Assembly: GCF_001425835.1 (NCBI RefSeq)
Contig: NZ_LMDP01000004.1
Location: 345,662 to 409,661, forward strand
Direction: 5' to 3'
Length of the DNA: 64,000 nucleotides
Origin: Afipia sp. Root123D2
GTDB taxonomy: Bacteria; Pseudomonadota; Alphaproteobacteria; Rhizobiales; Xanthobacteraceae
Part shown: positions 1-9,451 of the stretch, in pieces
How the letters are laid out: each line of letters begins with the position of its first letter
Position numbering within the stretch: position 1 is the stretch's first letter
The notes under the pieces: generated by a model
The model's database searches: none
What the model was told of the DNA's origin: nothing
What the model saw: only the letters and a program-made list of their open reading frames with translations
Position numbers and translations under genes: made by a program

Positions 1-354
1 CGCGACCTTGGCTTTCATGGTGTCGATCGAGACCGGAATTCCGAGGGCTACGACCTGGGCGAGGATCGGCCGCAACCGTTCCATTTCGTCGTCTGCCGAC
101 ACAGGCATCGCGGAGCCATAAGGCCGGGTCGATTCCGCACCGATGTCGAGAATGTCGGCGCCTTCCGCGATCATGCGTCTGGCCTGTGCCAGCGCCAGAT
201 CGGGGTCGAGGAATTTGCCGCCATCGGAAAACGAATCCGGAGTGACATTGAGGATGCCCATGACGGCCGGGACGGGGTGCGCGAGCAGCGGCTGCAGCAC
301 CGGATGCTGCGTGGGAAAGGCCTGGTGCTGGCGCCGGACATCCACCTCGATCAT
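1..354 (-). CDS. folP: Dihydropteroate synthase, N-terminal part (runs off left edge)
   Basis: Dihydropteroate synthase joins p-aminobenzoate to dihydropterin pyrophosphate in cytoplasmic folate synthesis. Only the first 118 codons are inside the window. The strand-1 signature GILNVTPDSFSDGG is at residues 33-46, followed by the pterin-site stretch DIGAESTRPYG (about 70-80) and IDTMKAKVA just before the edge, as in the (beta/alpha)8 pterin-binding fold. The ATG at 354 is used because a stop codon lies in frame seven codons upstream. It has no strong Shine-Dalgarno sequence, and the internal Met32 just before the signature is an alternative start. The family is certain. The missing C-terminal part would lie to the left of base 1. 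Confidence 0.93.
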   Translation of the reverse strand, partial: MIEVDVRRQHQAFPTQHPVLQPLLAHPVPAVMGILNVTPDSFSDGGKFLDPDLALAQARRMIAEGADILDIGAESTRPYGSAMPVSADDEMERLRPILAQVVALGIPVSIDTMKAKVA

Positions 355-451
355 GCGGTGGCTTTGCGCGGTCTATGGGTGGGAGTCAAGGCGTTTGGAA
401 CCGGCCGGATCGGTGCGCTAAACGGCTGGCCGCCCGCAGCTTTCCATGCCG

Positions 452-859
452 TCAGTAGGAAATCTTCAGCGGCAGTTTGCGTGCGCGCGCGATCAACTGC
501 TCGACCGATTTCTCGGACGGCAGGACGCTCACCAGTTTGCGTTTGGTATTGGCTTCCGCCATCGCTTTTGCCAGCCGGCCCGGGTTGCGCTGGACGAATT
601 CCCGCACCGTTGGCACGCCTGCCGCGCGGACCAGCTCGGCCTTGCGCTTTCCCATGCCCGGAACGCGCATATAGTCGGCCATATTGGCCCATTCGAGCAG
701 TTGCTGTTCGCTGATGCCGGTCGCCGCCGCCAACTTCTTACGGCCCTTCAGCGTGCTGGCCTTTTCAAGCAATGCATCCGTCGTGCGGATGCCCTGAGCC
801 TTGAGCTTCGACACTGCGAGCAGCCCAAGTCCGTCAATCTGTGAAATCGGATATGTCAT
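452..859 (-). CDS. DUF4332 (helix-hairpin-helix-like) protein
   Basis: A small cytoplasmic protein of 135 aa resembling the DUF4332 family, whose members carry helix-hairpin-helix-like repeats. Two such repeats can be read: one near residues 6-45 (IDGLGLLAVSKLKAQGI) and one near 62-85 (MRVPGMGKRKAELVRAAGV). The glycine-rich hairpin followed by basic residues suggests nucleic acid or nucleoprotein binding, but no function is known to me. It reads in the same direction as folP with a gap of about 100 bp. No catalytic motif is visible. Confidence 0.8.
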   Translation of the reverse strand: MTYPISQIDGLGLLAVSKLKAQGIRTTDALLEKASTLKGRKKLAAATGISEQQLLEWANMADYMRVPGMGKRKAELVRAAGVPTVREFVQRNPGRLAKAMAEANTKRKLVSVLPSEKSVEQLIARARKLPLKISY

Positions 860-1443
860 TGCACTCGGAAAACTGAAATGTTCAAGCGGCGTCTTGCAGA
901 CTGTCGCGCGACTAAGAAGAGTCTACGGAGAGAGGAGCGCGTTTCGTCTGTCGTCGCGGAACCGCTCATGCCGAAGCAACTGGAGCATCATCATGCAGGA
1001 ATATCGGCCCGGCCCGGCATGATTGCCTATCGCAGGTTTCTCAAGGCTGGCATTTGAAGCCTGCCCGTCCATCCGTTTGTTCATTGGCGCCCCACTGCTC
1101 CGGTTGAGTGCCGGATCCTTGATTGCGATTTTATCTTGAGCGGGTGTTGCGCCAATTACAAGTGATGACTGCACTTGAACCGGCATTTAGCCGTCATCTC
1201 GGCGGCAACTGTTGCAACGATGCAAGAGATCGGAACAGTTTCGCTCCATAATGCCGCAGCAGAGAACATGTTTTTGATCTGGAAGGCTTCAAACGACGAA
1301 AGCAGCCGATCCAATCCCGGAAAATTGGCCGCGCATATCGGCAAGGGCTGTTGACCCGTTCTAATCTGGCTGCAAGATGTTGCGTGCAGCCCATACCGAT
1401 TTGTTCGACAGCGCGGCGACATACTGCAACAAGAGGCGCGACG
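860..1443. other. Intergenic region between divergent genes; no gene seen
   Basis: This 584-bp stretch separates the divergent DUF4332 and DUF853 genes. Short open frames exist on both strands but have unnatural composition and no ribosome-binding site. I find no tRNA-like fold, repeat or clear operator. TTGACC at 1351-1356 is a possible -35 element for the DUF853 gene, but the hexamer 17 bp downstream (AAGATG) is a poor -10. The space must hold two promoters; nothing else is supported. Confidence 0.5.
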
Positions 1444-3060
1444 ATGGCCAAGGCGAAAAGCAAGACAACCAGCACGACCGCTGCGAAAGCGACCGCCGCG
1501 GCGACCACGACAACCAAATCGGCCGATACCGACAAAGCCATCTTTATCGGGAAGGAAGGCGATCAAACAGCCTTCCTGACGCTTGCACTCGCGAACCGGC
1601 ATGGGCTCGCGACCGGCGCCACCGGTACGGGAAAAACCGTATCCTTGCAGGTGATGGCCGAGGGGTTTGCCCGCGCCGGCGTTCCGGTTTTCGCAGCCGA
1701 TATCAAGGGCGACCTTTCGGGTATCGCTGAAACGGGTGAGGCCAAGGATTTCATCCTCAGCCGCGCCAAGGCTATGGCGCTCGACTTCAAACCCGATCAG
1801 TTCTCGACGGTATTTTGGGATGTGTTCGGCGAACAGGGCCATCCGGTGCGCGCGACCGTCTCGGAAATGGGTCCGGTACTGCTGTCGCGCATGATGGATT
1901 TGAACGACGTGCAGGAAGGTGTGCTGAATATCGCCTTTCGCGTCGCCGACGAGCAGGGCCTGCTGTTGCTCGACATGAAGGATCTGCGCGGCATCCTGTC
2001 CTTTATCGCTGAACACGCCGATGAACTGACCACGCAGTACGGCAACGTCTCCAAACAGACGGTCGGTACCATGCAGCGCCAGCTTCTGGTGCTCGAAAAC
2101 CAGGGCGCCGACAAGTTTTTCGGCGAGCCGGCGCTGCAATTGAAGGACTTCATGCGGACCGACGCCAACGGTCGCGGCATGGTCAATATCCTTGTCGCCG
2201 ACAAGCTGATGCAGAGCCCGAAACTGTACGCGACCTTCCTGCTCTGGATGCTGTCCGAACTGTTCGAAGAACTTCCCGAGGTCGGCGATCCGCCGCAGCC
2301 CAAGCTGGTGTTCTTCTTCGATGAAGCGCACCTGCTGTTCAACGATGCGCCGAAGCCACTGATGGACAAGATCGAGCAAGTGGTGCGCCTGATCCGCTCA
2401 AAGGGCGTCGGAGTCTATTTCGTTACCCAGAATCCGATCGACGTGCCGGACAAGGTTCTCGCCCAGTTGGGCAACCGCATTCAGCACGCGCTGCGCGCCT
2501 TCACGCCACGCGACCAGAAGGCGGTGCAGGCTGCGGCGCAGACCTTCCGGCCCAATCCCAAGCTCGATACCGCGCAGGTCATCACCGAACTCGGCAAGGG
2601 CGAAGCGCTGGTCTCGTTCCTCGAAGGCAACGGCACACCGGCGATCGTCGAGCGCGTCATGATCCGCCCGCCGACCGGCCGGATCGGGCCGATTACGCCG
2701 GAGGAGCGCAAGGCGATCATGGCCGCAAGCCCGGTGAAGGGAAAATACGACACCACGATCGATTCCGAGTCCGCTTATGAGGTGCTGCAAAAGCGTGTGT
2801 CGGCAACGGCAGCGCCAGCTGAAGGCGGCGGTGTTCTGGGACAGGTTGGCTCCATTGTCGGCTCCATTTTTGGCACCAACACTCCGCGCGGGCGCCTCAG
2901 CACAGGGCAGGTGGTTGCGCGCAGCGTGACGCGCTCGGTCACCAACAAGGTCGCGGGAGATGTTGCGGCGAGTCTCGGCAAATCCGTCGCCGGTTCGCTC
3001 GGCGGCTCGATCGGCCGTTCGATCGTACGCAACGTTTTAGGCAGCCTGCTGCGACGCTAG
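1444..3060 (+). CDS. DUF853 / HerA-like P-loop ATPase (YjgR family)
   Basis: A 538-aa P-loop NTPase of the DUF853 family, related to HerA/FtsK-type DNA-pumping ATPases; the cellular role is unknown. An Ala/Thr/Lys-rich low-complexity N-terminus (residues 2-28) is followed by Walker A GATGTGKT (58-65), a DIKGDLSG strand, Walker [10 protein letters not shown] (about 288-296), and a sensor-like region with FVTQNP (about 326-331). The last 60 residues are Gly/Ser/Val-rich (repeated [14 protein letters not shown]) and could be flexible or membrane-seeking. The ATG at 1444 is chosen over an upstream start at 1351 because AAGAGG lies just upstream of it and similarity begins there. It is followed 30 bp later by the M20 peptidase gene. 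Confidence 0.9.
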   Translation: MAKAKSKTTSTTAAKATAAATTTTKSADTDKAIFIGKEGDQTAFLTLALANRHGLATGATGTGKTVSLQVMAEGFARAGVPVFAADIKGDLSGIAETGEAKDFILSRAKAMALDFKPDQFSTVFWDVFGEQGHPVRATVSEMGPVLLSRMMDLNDVQEGVLNIAFRVADEQGLLLLDMKDLRGILSFIAEHADELTTQYGNVSKQTVGTMQRQLLVLENQGADKFFGEPALQLKDFMRTDANGRGMVNILVADKLMQSPKLYATFLLWMLSELFEELPEVGDPPQPKLVFFFDEAHLLFNDAPKPLMDKIEQVVRLIRSKGVGVYFVTQNPIDVPDKVLAQLGNRIQHALRAFTPRDQKAVQAAAQTFRPNPKLDTAQVITELGKGEALVSFLEGNGTPAIVERVMIRPPTGRIGPITPEERKAIMAASPVKGKYDTTIDSESAYEVLQKRVSATAAPAEGGGVLGQVGSIVGSIFGTNTPRGRLSTGQVVARSVTRSVTNKVAGDVAASLGKSVAGSLGGSIGRSIVRNVLGSLLRR

Positions 3061-3089
3061 TCGCTTCAGGCATCCGGAGAAGAAACATC

Positions 3090-4499
3090 ATGACGATAAC
3101 GAATGCGCTGCCGGCGGTTCTCGACCGCATCGATGCCGATTTCGACAAGAGCCTCGAGCGGCTGTTCACCCTGCTGCGGATCAAGTCGATCTCGGCCGAT
3201 CCGGCCTTCACCGGGGATTGCAGGAAGGCGGCCGATCATCTGGCGGCGGACGTCGCCAGCATCGGTTTCGCGACTGAAGTGAGGCCCACGGCCGGACATC
3301 CGGCCATTGTCGGCAAGAGCAACGGCACCGGCCCGGGCAAGCGCGCACATGTGCTGTTCTATGGCCATTATGATGTGCAGCCGGTCGATCCGCTCGATCT
3401 CTGGCATCGTCCGCCGTTCGAGCCGGTGGTGACCGACCATGCGGACGGCCGCAAGATCATCGTCGCGCGCGGCGCCGAGGACGACAAGGGTCAGCTCATG
3501 ACCTTCGTCGAGGCTTGCCGCGCCTGGAAGAGCGTCACCGGCTCGCTGCCGCTCGATATCACCATCCTGATCGAGGGCGAGGAGGAGATCGGCTCGAAGA
3601 ATTTCGGACCGTTCCTCGACGAGCACAAGAAAGACCTCGCCGCCGATTTCGCGCTGGTCTGTGATACCGGGATGTGGGACCCGAACACGCCGGCGATCAC
3701 CACGTCGTTGCGCGGGCTCGTCTACGAAGAGGTGCGTATCAAGGCAGCGAACCGCGATCTGCATTCCGGCATTTTCGGTGGCGGCGCGCAGAACCCGATC
3801 CGCGTGCTGACCCGCATCCTCGGCGGTATCCATGACGACAATGGCCGCATCACCATTCCCGGCTTCTACGACGGCGTGAAGGATTTGCCGGCGGATATCC
3901 TTGCGCAGTGGAAGGCGCTCAATCTGTCGTCGGAGTCGTTCCTCAAGCCGATCGGTCTTTCGGTCCCGGCGGGCGAGAAGGATCGCCTGCTGATCGAGCA
4001 GGTGTCGTCGCGCCCGACCTGCGACATCAACGGGATCGTCGGCGGTTACACCGGCGAAGGATCGAAGACCGTCATTCCGGCAGAGGCTTCGGCAAAAGTG
4101 TCCTTCCGGCTGGTGGAAGGGCAGGAGCCTGCGAAAATCCGCAAGGCATTTCGCGATTACGTCACGTCGCGGGTGCCAGCGGACTGCAAGGTCGAATTCC
4201 TCGATCATGCCGGTGCGCCGGCGATCGCGCTCGATTGGGGCATGAAGCCGCTGGCGGCGGCGAAGCGGGCGCTGACCGATGAATGGGGCAAGGAGGCGCT
4301 GCTGATTGGATCGGGCGCGTCGATCCCGATCGTAGCCGATTTCAAGAAGACGCTCGGCCTCGATACCGTGCTGATCGGCTTCGGCCTGGAAGACGACAAC
4401 ATCCATTCGCCCAACGAGAAGTACGACCTCAAGAGCTTCCACAAGGGCATCCGCTCATGGGCGCGAATTCTCGCGGCGCTGGCGGACGCGCCGCGCTGA
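3090..4499 (+). CDS. M20-family metallopeptidase (dipeptidase-like)
   Basis: A cytoplasmic zinc peptidase or amidohydrolase of family M20, 469 aa. Dinuclear metal ligands are visible: His93 and Asp95 in GHYDVQP, the bridging Asp131 region in GAEDDKGQ, the catalytic/ligand pair in EGEEEIGS (about 163-170), and the late His in DDNIHSPNEKY (about 440). A dimerisation lid domain lies between about residues 205 and 380 (DLHSGIFGG). The order and length fit the M20 dipeptidase/carnosinase-like group that takes small peptides or acylated amino acids; the substrate cannot be read from sequence. It starts 30 bp after the DUF853 gene and may share its transcript. Confidence 0.9.
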   Translation: MTITNALPAVLDRIDADFDKSLERLFTLLRIKSISADPAFTGDCRKAADHLAADVASIGFATEVRPTAGHPAIVGKSNGTGPGKRAHVLFYGHYDVQPVDPLDLWHRPPFEPVVTDHADGRKIIVARGAEDDKGQLMTFVEACRAWKSVTGSLPLDITILIEGEEEIGSKNFGPFLDEHKKDLAADFALVCDTGMWDPNTPAITTSLRGLVYEEVRIKAANRDLHSGIFGGGAQNPIRVLTRILGGIHDDNGRITIPGFYDGVKDLPADILAQWKALNLSSESFLKPIGLSVPAGEKDRLLIEQVSSRPTCDINGIVGGYTGEGSKTVIPAEASAKVSFRLVEGQEPAKIRKAFRDYVTSRVPADCKVEFLDHAGAPAIALDWGMKPLAAAKRALTDEWGKEALLIGSGASIPIVADFKKTLGLDTVLIGFGLEDDNIHSPNEKYDLKSFHKGIRSWARILAALADAPR

Positions 4500-4525
4500 G
4501 GTCTTAAGCGATCTCTTCTCCGGTC

Positions 4526-4635
4526 GTCCCCGCGAAAGCGGGGACCCATACTCCCTGAGTTCTCGATTGGAGGGGAGAAACCTTCTCGCCATGACCACAA
4601 GGTTCGGTGGTGATGGTTCCCCGCTTTCGCGGGGA
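4526..4635. repeat. Pair of inverted REP-like palindromes
   Basis: Two palindromes with the same core lie in opposite orientation: GTCCCCGC-GAAA-GCGGGGAC at 4526-4545 and TCCCCGC-TTTC-GCGGGGA at 4618-4635. The loops (GAAA versus TTTC) show that the second is an inverted copy. Related cores occur at 11375-11400 and 25671-25696. Such paired REP/BIME units are common between genes in Bradyrhizobium relatives and can fold as RNA or DNA cruciforms. Confidence 0.8.
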
Positions 4636-4684
4636 CGACATCGAATATGTGGCTTGGCGAGTCATGCCAGATCAGCCCAAACGT

Positions 4685-4716
4685 AAAAACGCCGCCCGGA
4701 ATTGGGCGGCGTTTTT
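4685..4716. terminator. Bidirectional intrinsic terminator
   Basis: A perfect inverted repeat, AAAAACGCCGCCC and GGGCGGCGTTTTT around GGAATT, gives a 13-bp stem including an A/U tract on each side. It lies between the convergent M20 peptidase and class II aldolase genes and should end transcription from both directions. Confidence 0.88.
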
Positions 4717-4740
4717 ATTTGCCGTGTAGAGGTTGATGGA

Positions 4741-5520
4741 TCAATTCTTGTAGCTGGGATCGATCCTGTCAAGCTTGCGCAGAAGTGGCGGCCACACCAG
4801 CTTGGTCGAACGCAAGTCGGAGCGATCCGGATCGCTGACCAGCTTTTCGTTCTTCTCGATCACCAGCTTCTTAACCGGGTAGGCGGTGGGCCCGAGCATC
4901 CGGGTGCGGACCTGCATCGTGCAGGCGCGCTCCAGATGATACATCCGCTCGAAGGCGGAGGCGACCGAGCGGCCGACCGTCAGCGTGCCGTGATTGCGCA
5001 GCAGCAGATGGTTCTTGGTGCCGAGGTCTTTCTGGATGCGCGGGCGTTCGTCGTGATCGAGCGCGATCCCTTCATAGTCGTGGTAGGCAAGGTCGCCGGT
5101 GACGAGTTGCGCGGTCTGGTTCAGCGGCAGCAGGCCTTCCATGCAGCTCGCAACCGCGGTGCCGTCCGGCGTATGCAGATGCATCACGCAGCCGGCGTCC
5201 TCGCGCACTTCGTGAACCGCCGAATGAATGGTGAAGCCGGCGGGATTGATCTTGTAGGCGCTCTCGGTGAGCTGGTTGCCGTCGAGATCGACCTTGACCA
5301 GGCTCGATGCGGTAATTTCGTCGAACATCAGGCCGTACGGGTTGATCAGGAAGTGGTGCTCCGGCCCCGGAACCCGCGCCGAGATATGGGTGTCGACGAG
5401 ATCGTCCCAGCCATACAGCGCAACGAGACGATAGGCTGCGGCGAGATTGACCCGCTGCGACCATTCCGCTTCGCTCATATGCGAGGGGACTTCCTTGAGG
5501 CGTGCTTCGGCTGGTGACAT
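4741..5520 (-). CDS. Class II aldolase/adducin-family protein
   Basis: A 259-aa protein of the class II aldolase/adducin fold (fuculose-phosphate aldolase-like). The zinc site is seen as HLHTPDG (two His, about residues 134-139) plus a later His in LRNHGTLT (about 195), with an acidic residue before the first pair. Family members cleave or decarboxylate sugar-phosphate-like substrates. This one lacks neighbours of a sugar pathway, so no substrate is assigned. The ATG at 5520 is chosen because GGAG precedes it at normal spacing; an open stretch of 30 more codons upstream has a composition unlike the family. It shares a terminator with the convergent M20 gene. Confidence 0.88.
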   Translation of the reverse strand: MSPAEARLKEVPSHMSEAEWSQRVNLAAAYRLVALYGWDDLVDTHISARVPGPEHHFLINPYGLMFDEITASSLVKVDLDGNQLTESAYKINPAGFTIHSAVHEVREDAGCVMHLHTPDGTAVASCMEGLLPLNQTAQLVTGDLAYHDYEGIALDHDERPRIQKDLGTKNHLLLRNHGTLTVGRSVASAFERMYHLERACTMQVRTRMLGPTAYPVKKLVIEKNEKLVSDPDRSDLRSTKLVWPPLLRKLDRIDPSYKN

Positions 5521-5645
5521 CGGCGCTTGCTCCGGTGGCTCATTGTTGATTGCTGTGGAGCGTAAGCCCGGCATCGGGGCCCGGCAACAGCAGATGCGCC
5601 GCATCGCCATCGCGTGCGGTATGGCTGCCCGTCGAAACTGGCGGG

Positions 5646-7292
5646 TTACGGCGCGGGGATCGACAGCAGGCTGGCGATGCTCAATCCGCGGATATCGTAG
5701 ACTCGCGCGAACACCACGCCATCGCGGATGATTTCCGCATAGACCGGGGCGGACAGACCCTTGCAGTAGAACTCGCCGAGTGTGATCGCAAAGTCTGCCG
5801 CCTGACTATCCCAGCCGATGGTGAAGTCCGGGCCGAGTGCAACCTGCGCGGGGCGTTGCGGTCCGCACACCGCGACTTTCCATTTGCGATCCTGCGGTGG
5901 AACTTCCTGACGCTCGATCAATTCGGTGCGCAGGGCTTCCGAGGCCTGCTTGAGCGCAAGGCCCCAGTAATCGAGCATGAACGAGTATTCGGCCTTCCGC
6001 ACGGTTCCGGCGGCTTCGTTGAAATACGTGTACTGATACGGATGCAGCCGGATCATTTCCACGAACGGCAGCGTCAGTCCGAACACGAACAGCGATACGG
6101 CAAAACTCTGCGCGGCGCGGCCGCGAATCTGCAGGCGGTCGATGATCCACGAGAAGCCGATGCCCGCCATGACTGCCATGGGCGGAATGACAAAGATGAA
6201 ATGGCGGATGCCATTGTAGAGAGCAGGGCGCTTCAACATCGCGACCGCGAGCGGCAACAGCGCCGCCAGCGTGAGCATCGCAAGAACGGATTTTCGCCGC
6301 GGATCTTCGGTTGCACGAAACACCATCACGGCGGTGCCGCCCACGCCGACCGAGAGAAGGCCGATCAGGATTTCGGGCATTTGCAGCGCGAACAGCGTCG
6401 GCAGATACGACCACGGCATGTCGGGCACGGAAATGATCGCGCCGTCGAACAACTCTTTCCACGGCTTCTCGAAAAATTTCGAGAAGTAGGTGAGCGCATG
6501 GAGAGGATTGCCAGGCTCGATGATCGACCAGGGCCAGATCAGCCCCATCACAAGATAGCCGAGCAGCAGGCCCGGCAGCATCACATATCCGGTGTGGCCA
6601 AGCCGGTGGACGGCTTCGCGCCAGCCGCGCGCGCGAATGTCGGCGTGCCAGATCGGGATGAATCCGATCACCGCGTAAACCAGTGCGAGGCCGCCGAGAA
6701 TACGCGAACCGATCGAGAGACCCGCGCCGAGTCCGAGGATCAATATCGTATGAGGCGAGGGAGATGGATATTCATCGGCAAGCCGCACCAAGCCGAGCAT
6801 CAGGATCACCATCGCCACGGCGAACGGCGCGTCCTTGGGATTCATGAACATGTGGCCGTAGAACGTCGGGCACAGCGCCAGCAGCAGAACCGTGGCGAGG
6901 CCGGCGAGCGGTCCGCCGACGCGGCGCGCAAGCCGCCAGCTTACGGCGAGGCCGATGACGCCGACGATCGCGCCGAGCAGGCGGCGGGTCTCGAACAGTT
7001 CGAGCGGAATGATTTTGTGCAGCAGGGCCGCGGCCATGTCGAAGCCGCCGCCGTACATATAGAGATTTGCGAACGACAGTGCGTCGGTGTCTCTGAAGCC
7101 GGACCCGAACATCTTCAGCAACAGGTCGGCATATTCCGCGTGAGTGTAATCGTCCCAGCCGAGACCGTAATCGCGGAAGGTGAGGCCGGCGATCAGCGCG
7201 ACGACGGCGAGCGTCGCGTACGCGAGATTGTCGCAGGCCTGCTCGGTCGAACGCCGCGCAGGCGTTTCGAGGATGGAAGTCGTGGATGGCAT
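5646..7292 (-). CDS. GT-C type membrane glycosyltransferase (GT39/ArnT-like)
   Basis: A 548-aa polytopic inner-membrane protein with about ten to eleven hydrophobic segments from residue 25 to 420 and a soluble periplasmic-type C-terminal domain. The first loop holds DYGLGWDDYTHAEY, the acidic motif placed just after TM1 that is typical of the catalytic Asp in GT-C enzymes using polyprenyl-phosphate sugars. The FMNPKDAPF motif after TM4 also fits family 39. It probably transfers a sugar to a lipid, protein or polysaccharide on the periplasmic side; donor and acceptor are unknown. It lies about 125 bp downstream of the start of the aldolase gene and reads the same way, but is probably transcribed separately. 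Confidence 0.85.
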   Translation of the reverse strand: MPSTTSILETPARRSTEQACDNLAYATLAVVALIAGLTFRDYGLGWDDYTHAEYADLLLKMFGSGFRDTDALSFANLYMYGGGFDMAAALLHKIIPLELFETRRLLGAIVGVIGLAVSWRLARRVGGPLAGLATVLLLALCPTFYGHMFMNPKDAPFAVAMVILMLGLVRLADEYPSPSPHTILILGLGAGLSIGSRILGGLALVYAVIGFIPIWHADIRARGWREAVHRLGHTGYVMLPGLLLGYLVMGLIWPWSIIEPGNPLHALTYFSKFFEKPWKELFDGAIISVPDMPWSYLPTLFALQMPEILIGLLSVGVGGTAVMVFRATEDPRRKSVLAMLTLAALLPLAVAMLKRPALYNGIRHFIFVIPPMAVMAGIGFSWIIDRLQIRGRAAQSFAVSLFVFGLTLPFVEMIRLHPYQYTYFNEAAGTVRKAEYSFMLDYWGLALKQASEALRTELIERQEVPPQDRKWKVAVCGPQRPAQVALGPDFTIGWDSQAADFAITLGEFYCKGLSAPVYAEIIRDGVVFARVYDIRGLSIASLLSIPAP

Positions 7293-7643
7293 GATAGCTC
7301 GTGAGCCCGGCGCCCTCAGTGACCCCGCGTGTTCGCTTTAGGGCCGTTGTCCGCGGCGCCACGGTAGCGATAATTCTTGTCCAAGTAATTGGGAATTGTG
7401 GCTTATTTGATCTAACCGAGCGCAAAAGCAGGGGCGCGGTAAAGATTTATGCGCCGCGGCGGGAAGTAAATCGGCTCTCGCGCGTTATGTTCCCGAGGAC
7501 GGCCCGGCTGTTAAGCATGTCCTTGATCTTTCGAGCAAAGGAGCCGGGCGGGCGCGAATTACACTTTTGTAATGCAGCTAATTTGACAGTATTATGGCTT
7601 GAATTCTGCCCCAATAAACCGGCGGCAGGCGTGGAGTTGGTGG
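7293..7643. other. Divergent intergenic region
   Basis: About 350 bp between the divergent glycosyltransferase gene and the 7644 membrane-protein gene. It is richer in A/T than its surroundings from about 7365 to 7600. I see no palindrome, RNA gene or open frame with a ribosome-binding site. TTGACA occurs at 7583-7588 without a convincing -10 partner. Confidence 0.4.
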
Positions 7644-8609
7644 ATGGCGGGTTTGTTGATCATCGGGGCCCTGGTGTTTTGCGGCGGTGTTCTGACCGTG
7701 GTGTGGGGAGTCCCGATCAAGGACTTCAGTTTCGGCAATACACTGATCCTGGTCGGGGCCGTGGTGTCCTGTACGGGACTGCTTCTGATCGGGTTGTCGC
7801 TCATCATTCGCGAACTGAAAAACCTGTCGCGTGAGTTGGCGGAGCGGAGTCCGGCGGCCGTCGTGCGGGACGAGGCGAGCGTCCTCTCGCCGCGCAGCTC
7901 AAGTCTGGTGCCGTCGCTCGAACTGCCGAAGGTCGCGCGTCCGGTGCCGCCGCGTCCCGCGCCGAGCGGAGGATTTCTGTTTCCGCGCGACCAGCCGCAC
8001 GGCGCGGATGTCGCTGGCGATGAGGAACGGCCAGCGTCGGCCGCGGCCAGCGCGGCTGAACGCGATGCGGATGAGGCCTCGTCGATTCCGCCGTGGCGCA
8101 GTCAGCCGTCCGAGCGCGCCCGCACCACATCGCCGCTGTCTCCCAAGCCGGCTGCTGAGGCTTCCGAACCCGCCGCCGATGCACCCGCCGAGCGGCCGCG
8201 CCGCAATTTCCTGTTCTCATCGCGCCGCCGTCCGGCGACGTCCACCGAGCCGCCGCAGGATGCGACACTGGCTGCCGGCGAGTTGCCGGACCTCAATGCC
8301 GTGCGCGCGGCGACCGATCAGGCTGAACAGCCGGACCGGTTCGACACTGCCTGGCCGCAGGCCGAGCGGCCGCGACCGGACGCAGACCAGGGCAGCACCC
8401 CGCGCTCCAACGGCGCCGGCCGCTTCCAGCCGTTCCGCCGCAGCGAGGAGCCGTCGGCACCGTCGGTCACCGTGGTGAAATCCGGCGTCGTCGATGCGAT
8501 GGCCTATTCGCTGTATTCGGACGGCTCGATCGAGGCGCAGATGCCGGAAGGCATGGTGCGGTTCGAGTCGATCGACGAACTGCGCGCACATCTCGGCCAG
8601 CGCGAGTAA
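7644..8609 (+). CDS. Two-TM membrane protein with disordered linker and conserved C-terminal patch
   Basis: A hypothetical protein of 321 aa. Two N-terminal membrane segments (about residues 2-22 and 33-55) anchor it with the remainder probably cytoplasmic. A long Pro/Ala/Arg/Ser-rich linker (about 70-270) looks disordered. The last 40 residues form a compact conserved-looking patch (AMAYSLYSDGSIEAQMPEG, then a short helix ending DELRAHL). The ATG at 7644 has GGAG about 9 bp upstream; a TTG at 7599 would add 15 residues (a Trp-rich lead) but lacks a Shine-Dalgarno sequence. I do not recognise a function. Confidence 0.72.
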   Translation: MAGLLIIGALVFCGGVLTVVWGVPIKDFSFGNTLILVGAVVSCTGLLLIGLSLIIRELKNLSRELAERSPAAVVRDEASVLSPRSSSLVPSLELPKVARPVPPRPAPSGGFLFPRDQPHGADVAGDEERPASAAASAAERDADEASSIPPWRSQPSERARTTSPLSPKPAAEASEPAADAPAERPRRNFLFSSRRRPATSTEPPQDATLAAGELPDLNAVRAATDQAEQPDRFDTAWPQAERPRPDADQGSTPRSNGAGRFQPFRRSEEPSAPSVTVVKSGVVDAMAYSLYSDGSIEAQMPEGMVRFESIDELRAHLGQRE

Positions 8610-8952
8610 CGCGCGGGCCACGAGGACAGGTCCAAGAGCAGCCCATGCCATGGGGCTATGACCGCTGCTGGTCCGCCGACGCCCGGCCAATCACCTTCTT
8701 TTCATCTGTTGCAGACTATTTCTGCGCCGCATGATGCGTTTTACTTGTCACGACAGCTCCGTTTCCTTCATAATCTGTGAATACTTGAGCGCGCACCGAT
8801 CAAGGATGCGGGAAGTGCGGACGGCGCAACGGTTCATCGCCCGGCGGGCGAATGCCGGCCGATCCGGTGCCGCCGTTCATTCACGAGTGGTTTTGGACAC
8901 GATTGATTTCAGGCGAACCTGATTTCGGACAACTGGCAGAAAGACGCTCCGC
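8610..8952. other. Intergenic region upstream of mucR
   Basis: 343 bp. A small inverted repeat (AGCCC...GGGCT) lies near 8639-8657, probably in the tail of the preceding transcript. The segment 8700-8790 is A/T-richer and is the likeliest mucR promoter. MucR-type genes are usually autoregulated, so MucR sites could be here, but I cannot pick one out. Nothing else is supported. Confidence 0.4.
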
Positions 8953-9369
8953 ATGAACGACACCGCGAGCAAGGGTTTCATCGAACTGACAGCGAGCATC
9001 GTGTCGGCCTATGTCAGCAACAATGCGACGGCGGCTTCGGAGATTCCGGCGCTGATCGCGCAGATCCACAGCGCGCTGCAGCGCGTCTCCACCGGCGGCA
9101 CGGAAGCCGCACCCGAGCCGACCAAGCCTGCGGTGTCGGTGAAAAAATCGATGACACCGGATTATCTGGTCTGCCTCGAGGACGGCAAGCGCTTCAAATC
9201 GCTCAAGCGCCATCTGCGCAGCCAGTACAACATGTCTCCGGAGCAATACCGCGAGAAGTGGAATCTGCCGGCCGATTATCCGATGGTTGCGCCGAATTAC
9301 GCGGTCGCGCGGTCGCAACTGGCGAAGAAGATGGGCCTCGGCCAGCAGCGCCGCCGCGCCAAGCGGTAA
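8953..9369 (+). CDS. mucR: MucR/Ros-family transcriptional regulator
   Basis: A 138-aa regulator of the Ros/MucR family, which in alphaproteobacteria acts as a global H-NS-like repressor on AT-rich promoters (surface polysaccharide, motility, cell cycle). An N-terminal oligomerisation region (residues 1-45) is followed by a Ros-type DNA-binding domain: YLVCLEDGKRFKSLKRHLRS, then YNMSPEQYREKWNLP and the basic tail. The usual zinc ligands are incomplete: the second Cys is Asp (CLED) and the final His position is Tyr after HLRSQ. This resembles the reported zinc-less Ros homologues of Mesorhizobium loti. The family assignment is firm. Confidence 0.93.
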   Translation: MNDTASKGFIELTASIVSAYVSNNATAASEIPALIAQIHSALQRVSTGGTEAAPEPTKPAVSVKKSMTPDYLVCLEDGKRFKSLKRHLRSQYNMSPEQYREKWNLPADYPMVAPNYAVARSQLAKKMGLGQQRRRAKR

Positions 9370-9451
9370 GTCGTTACATCCTCGCGAGTTTTGAGGTACG
9401 GAAAGTTTTTCGGGGATAGCTATCCCCGGTGACACGGCAGGCATTACGATG

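Noticed and set aside
5550..7304. Long open frame on the plus strand opposite the GT-C glycosyltransferase gene
   Set aside because: Its translation is rich in Arg, His and Gln with no hydrophobic core, as expected for the complement of a GC-rich gene; the minus-strand frame has clear membrane helices and family motifs. The same reasoning removes long opposite frames at 1156-2379, 3066-4442, 12674-14299, 23395-24987, 43364-44458 and 56252-57520.
8731..8922. Small gene upstream of mucR
   Set aside because: The 63-codon frame has no ribosome-binding site, unusual composition and lies in the probable mucR promoter.
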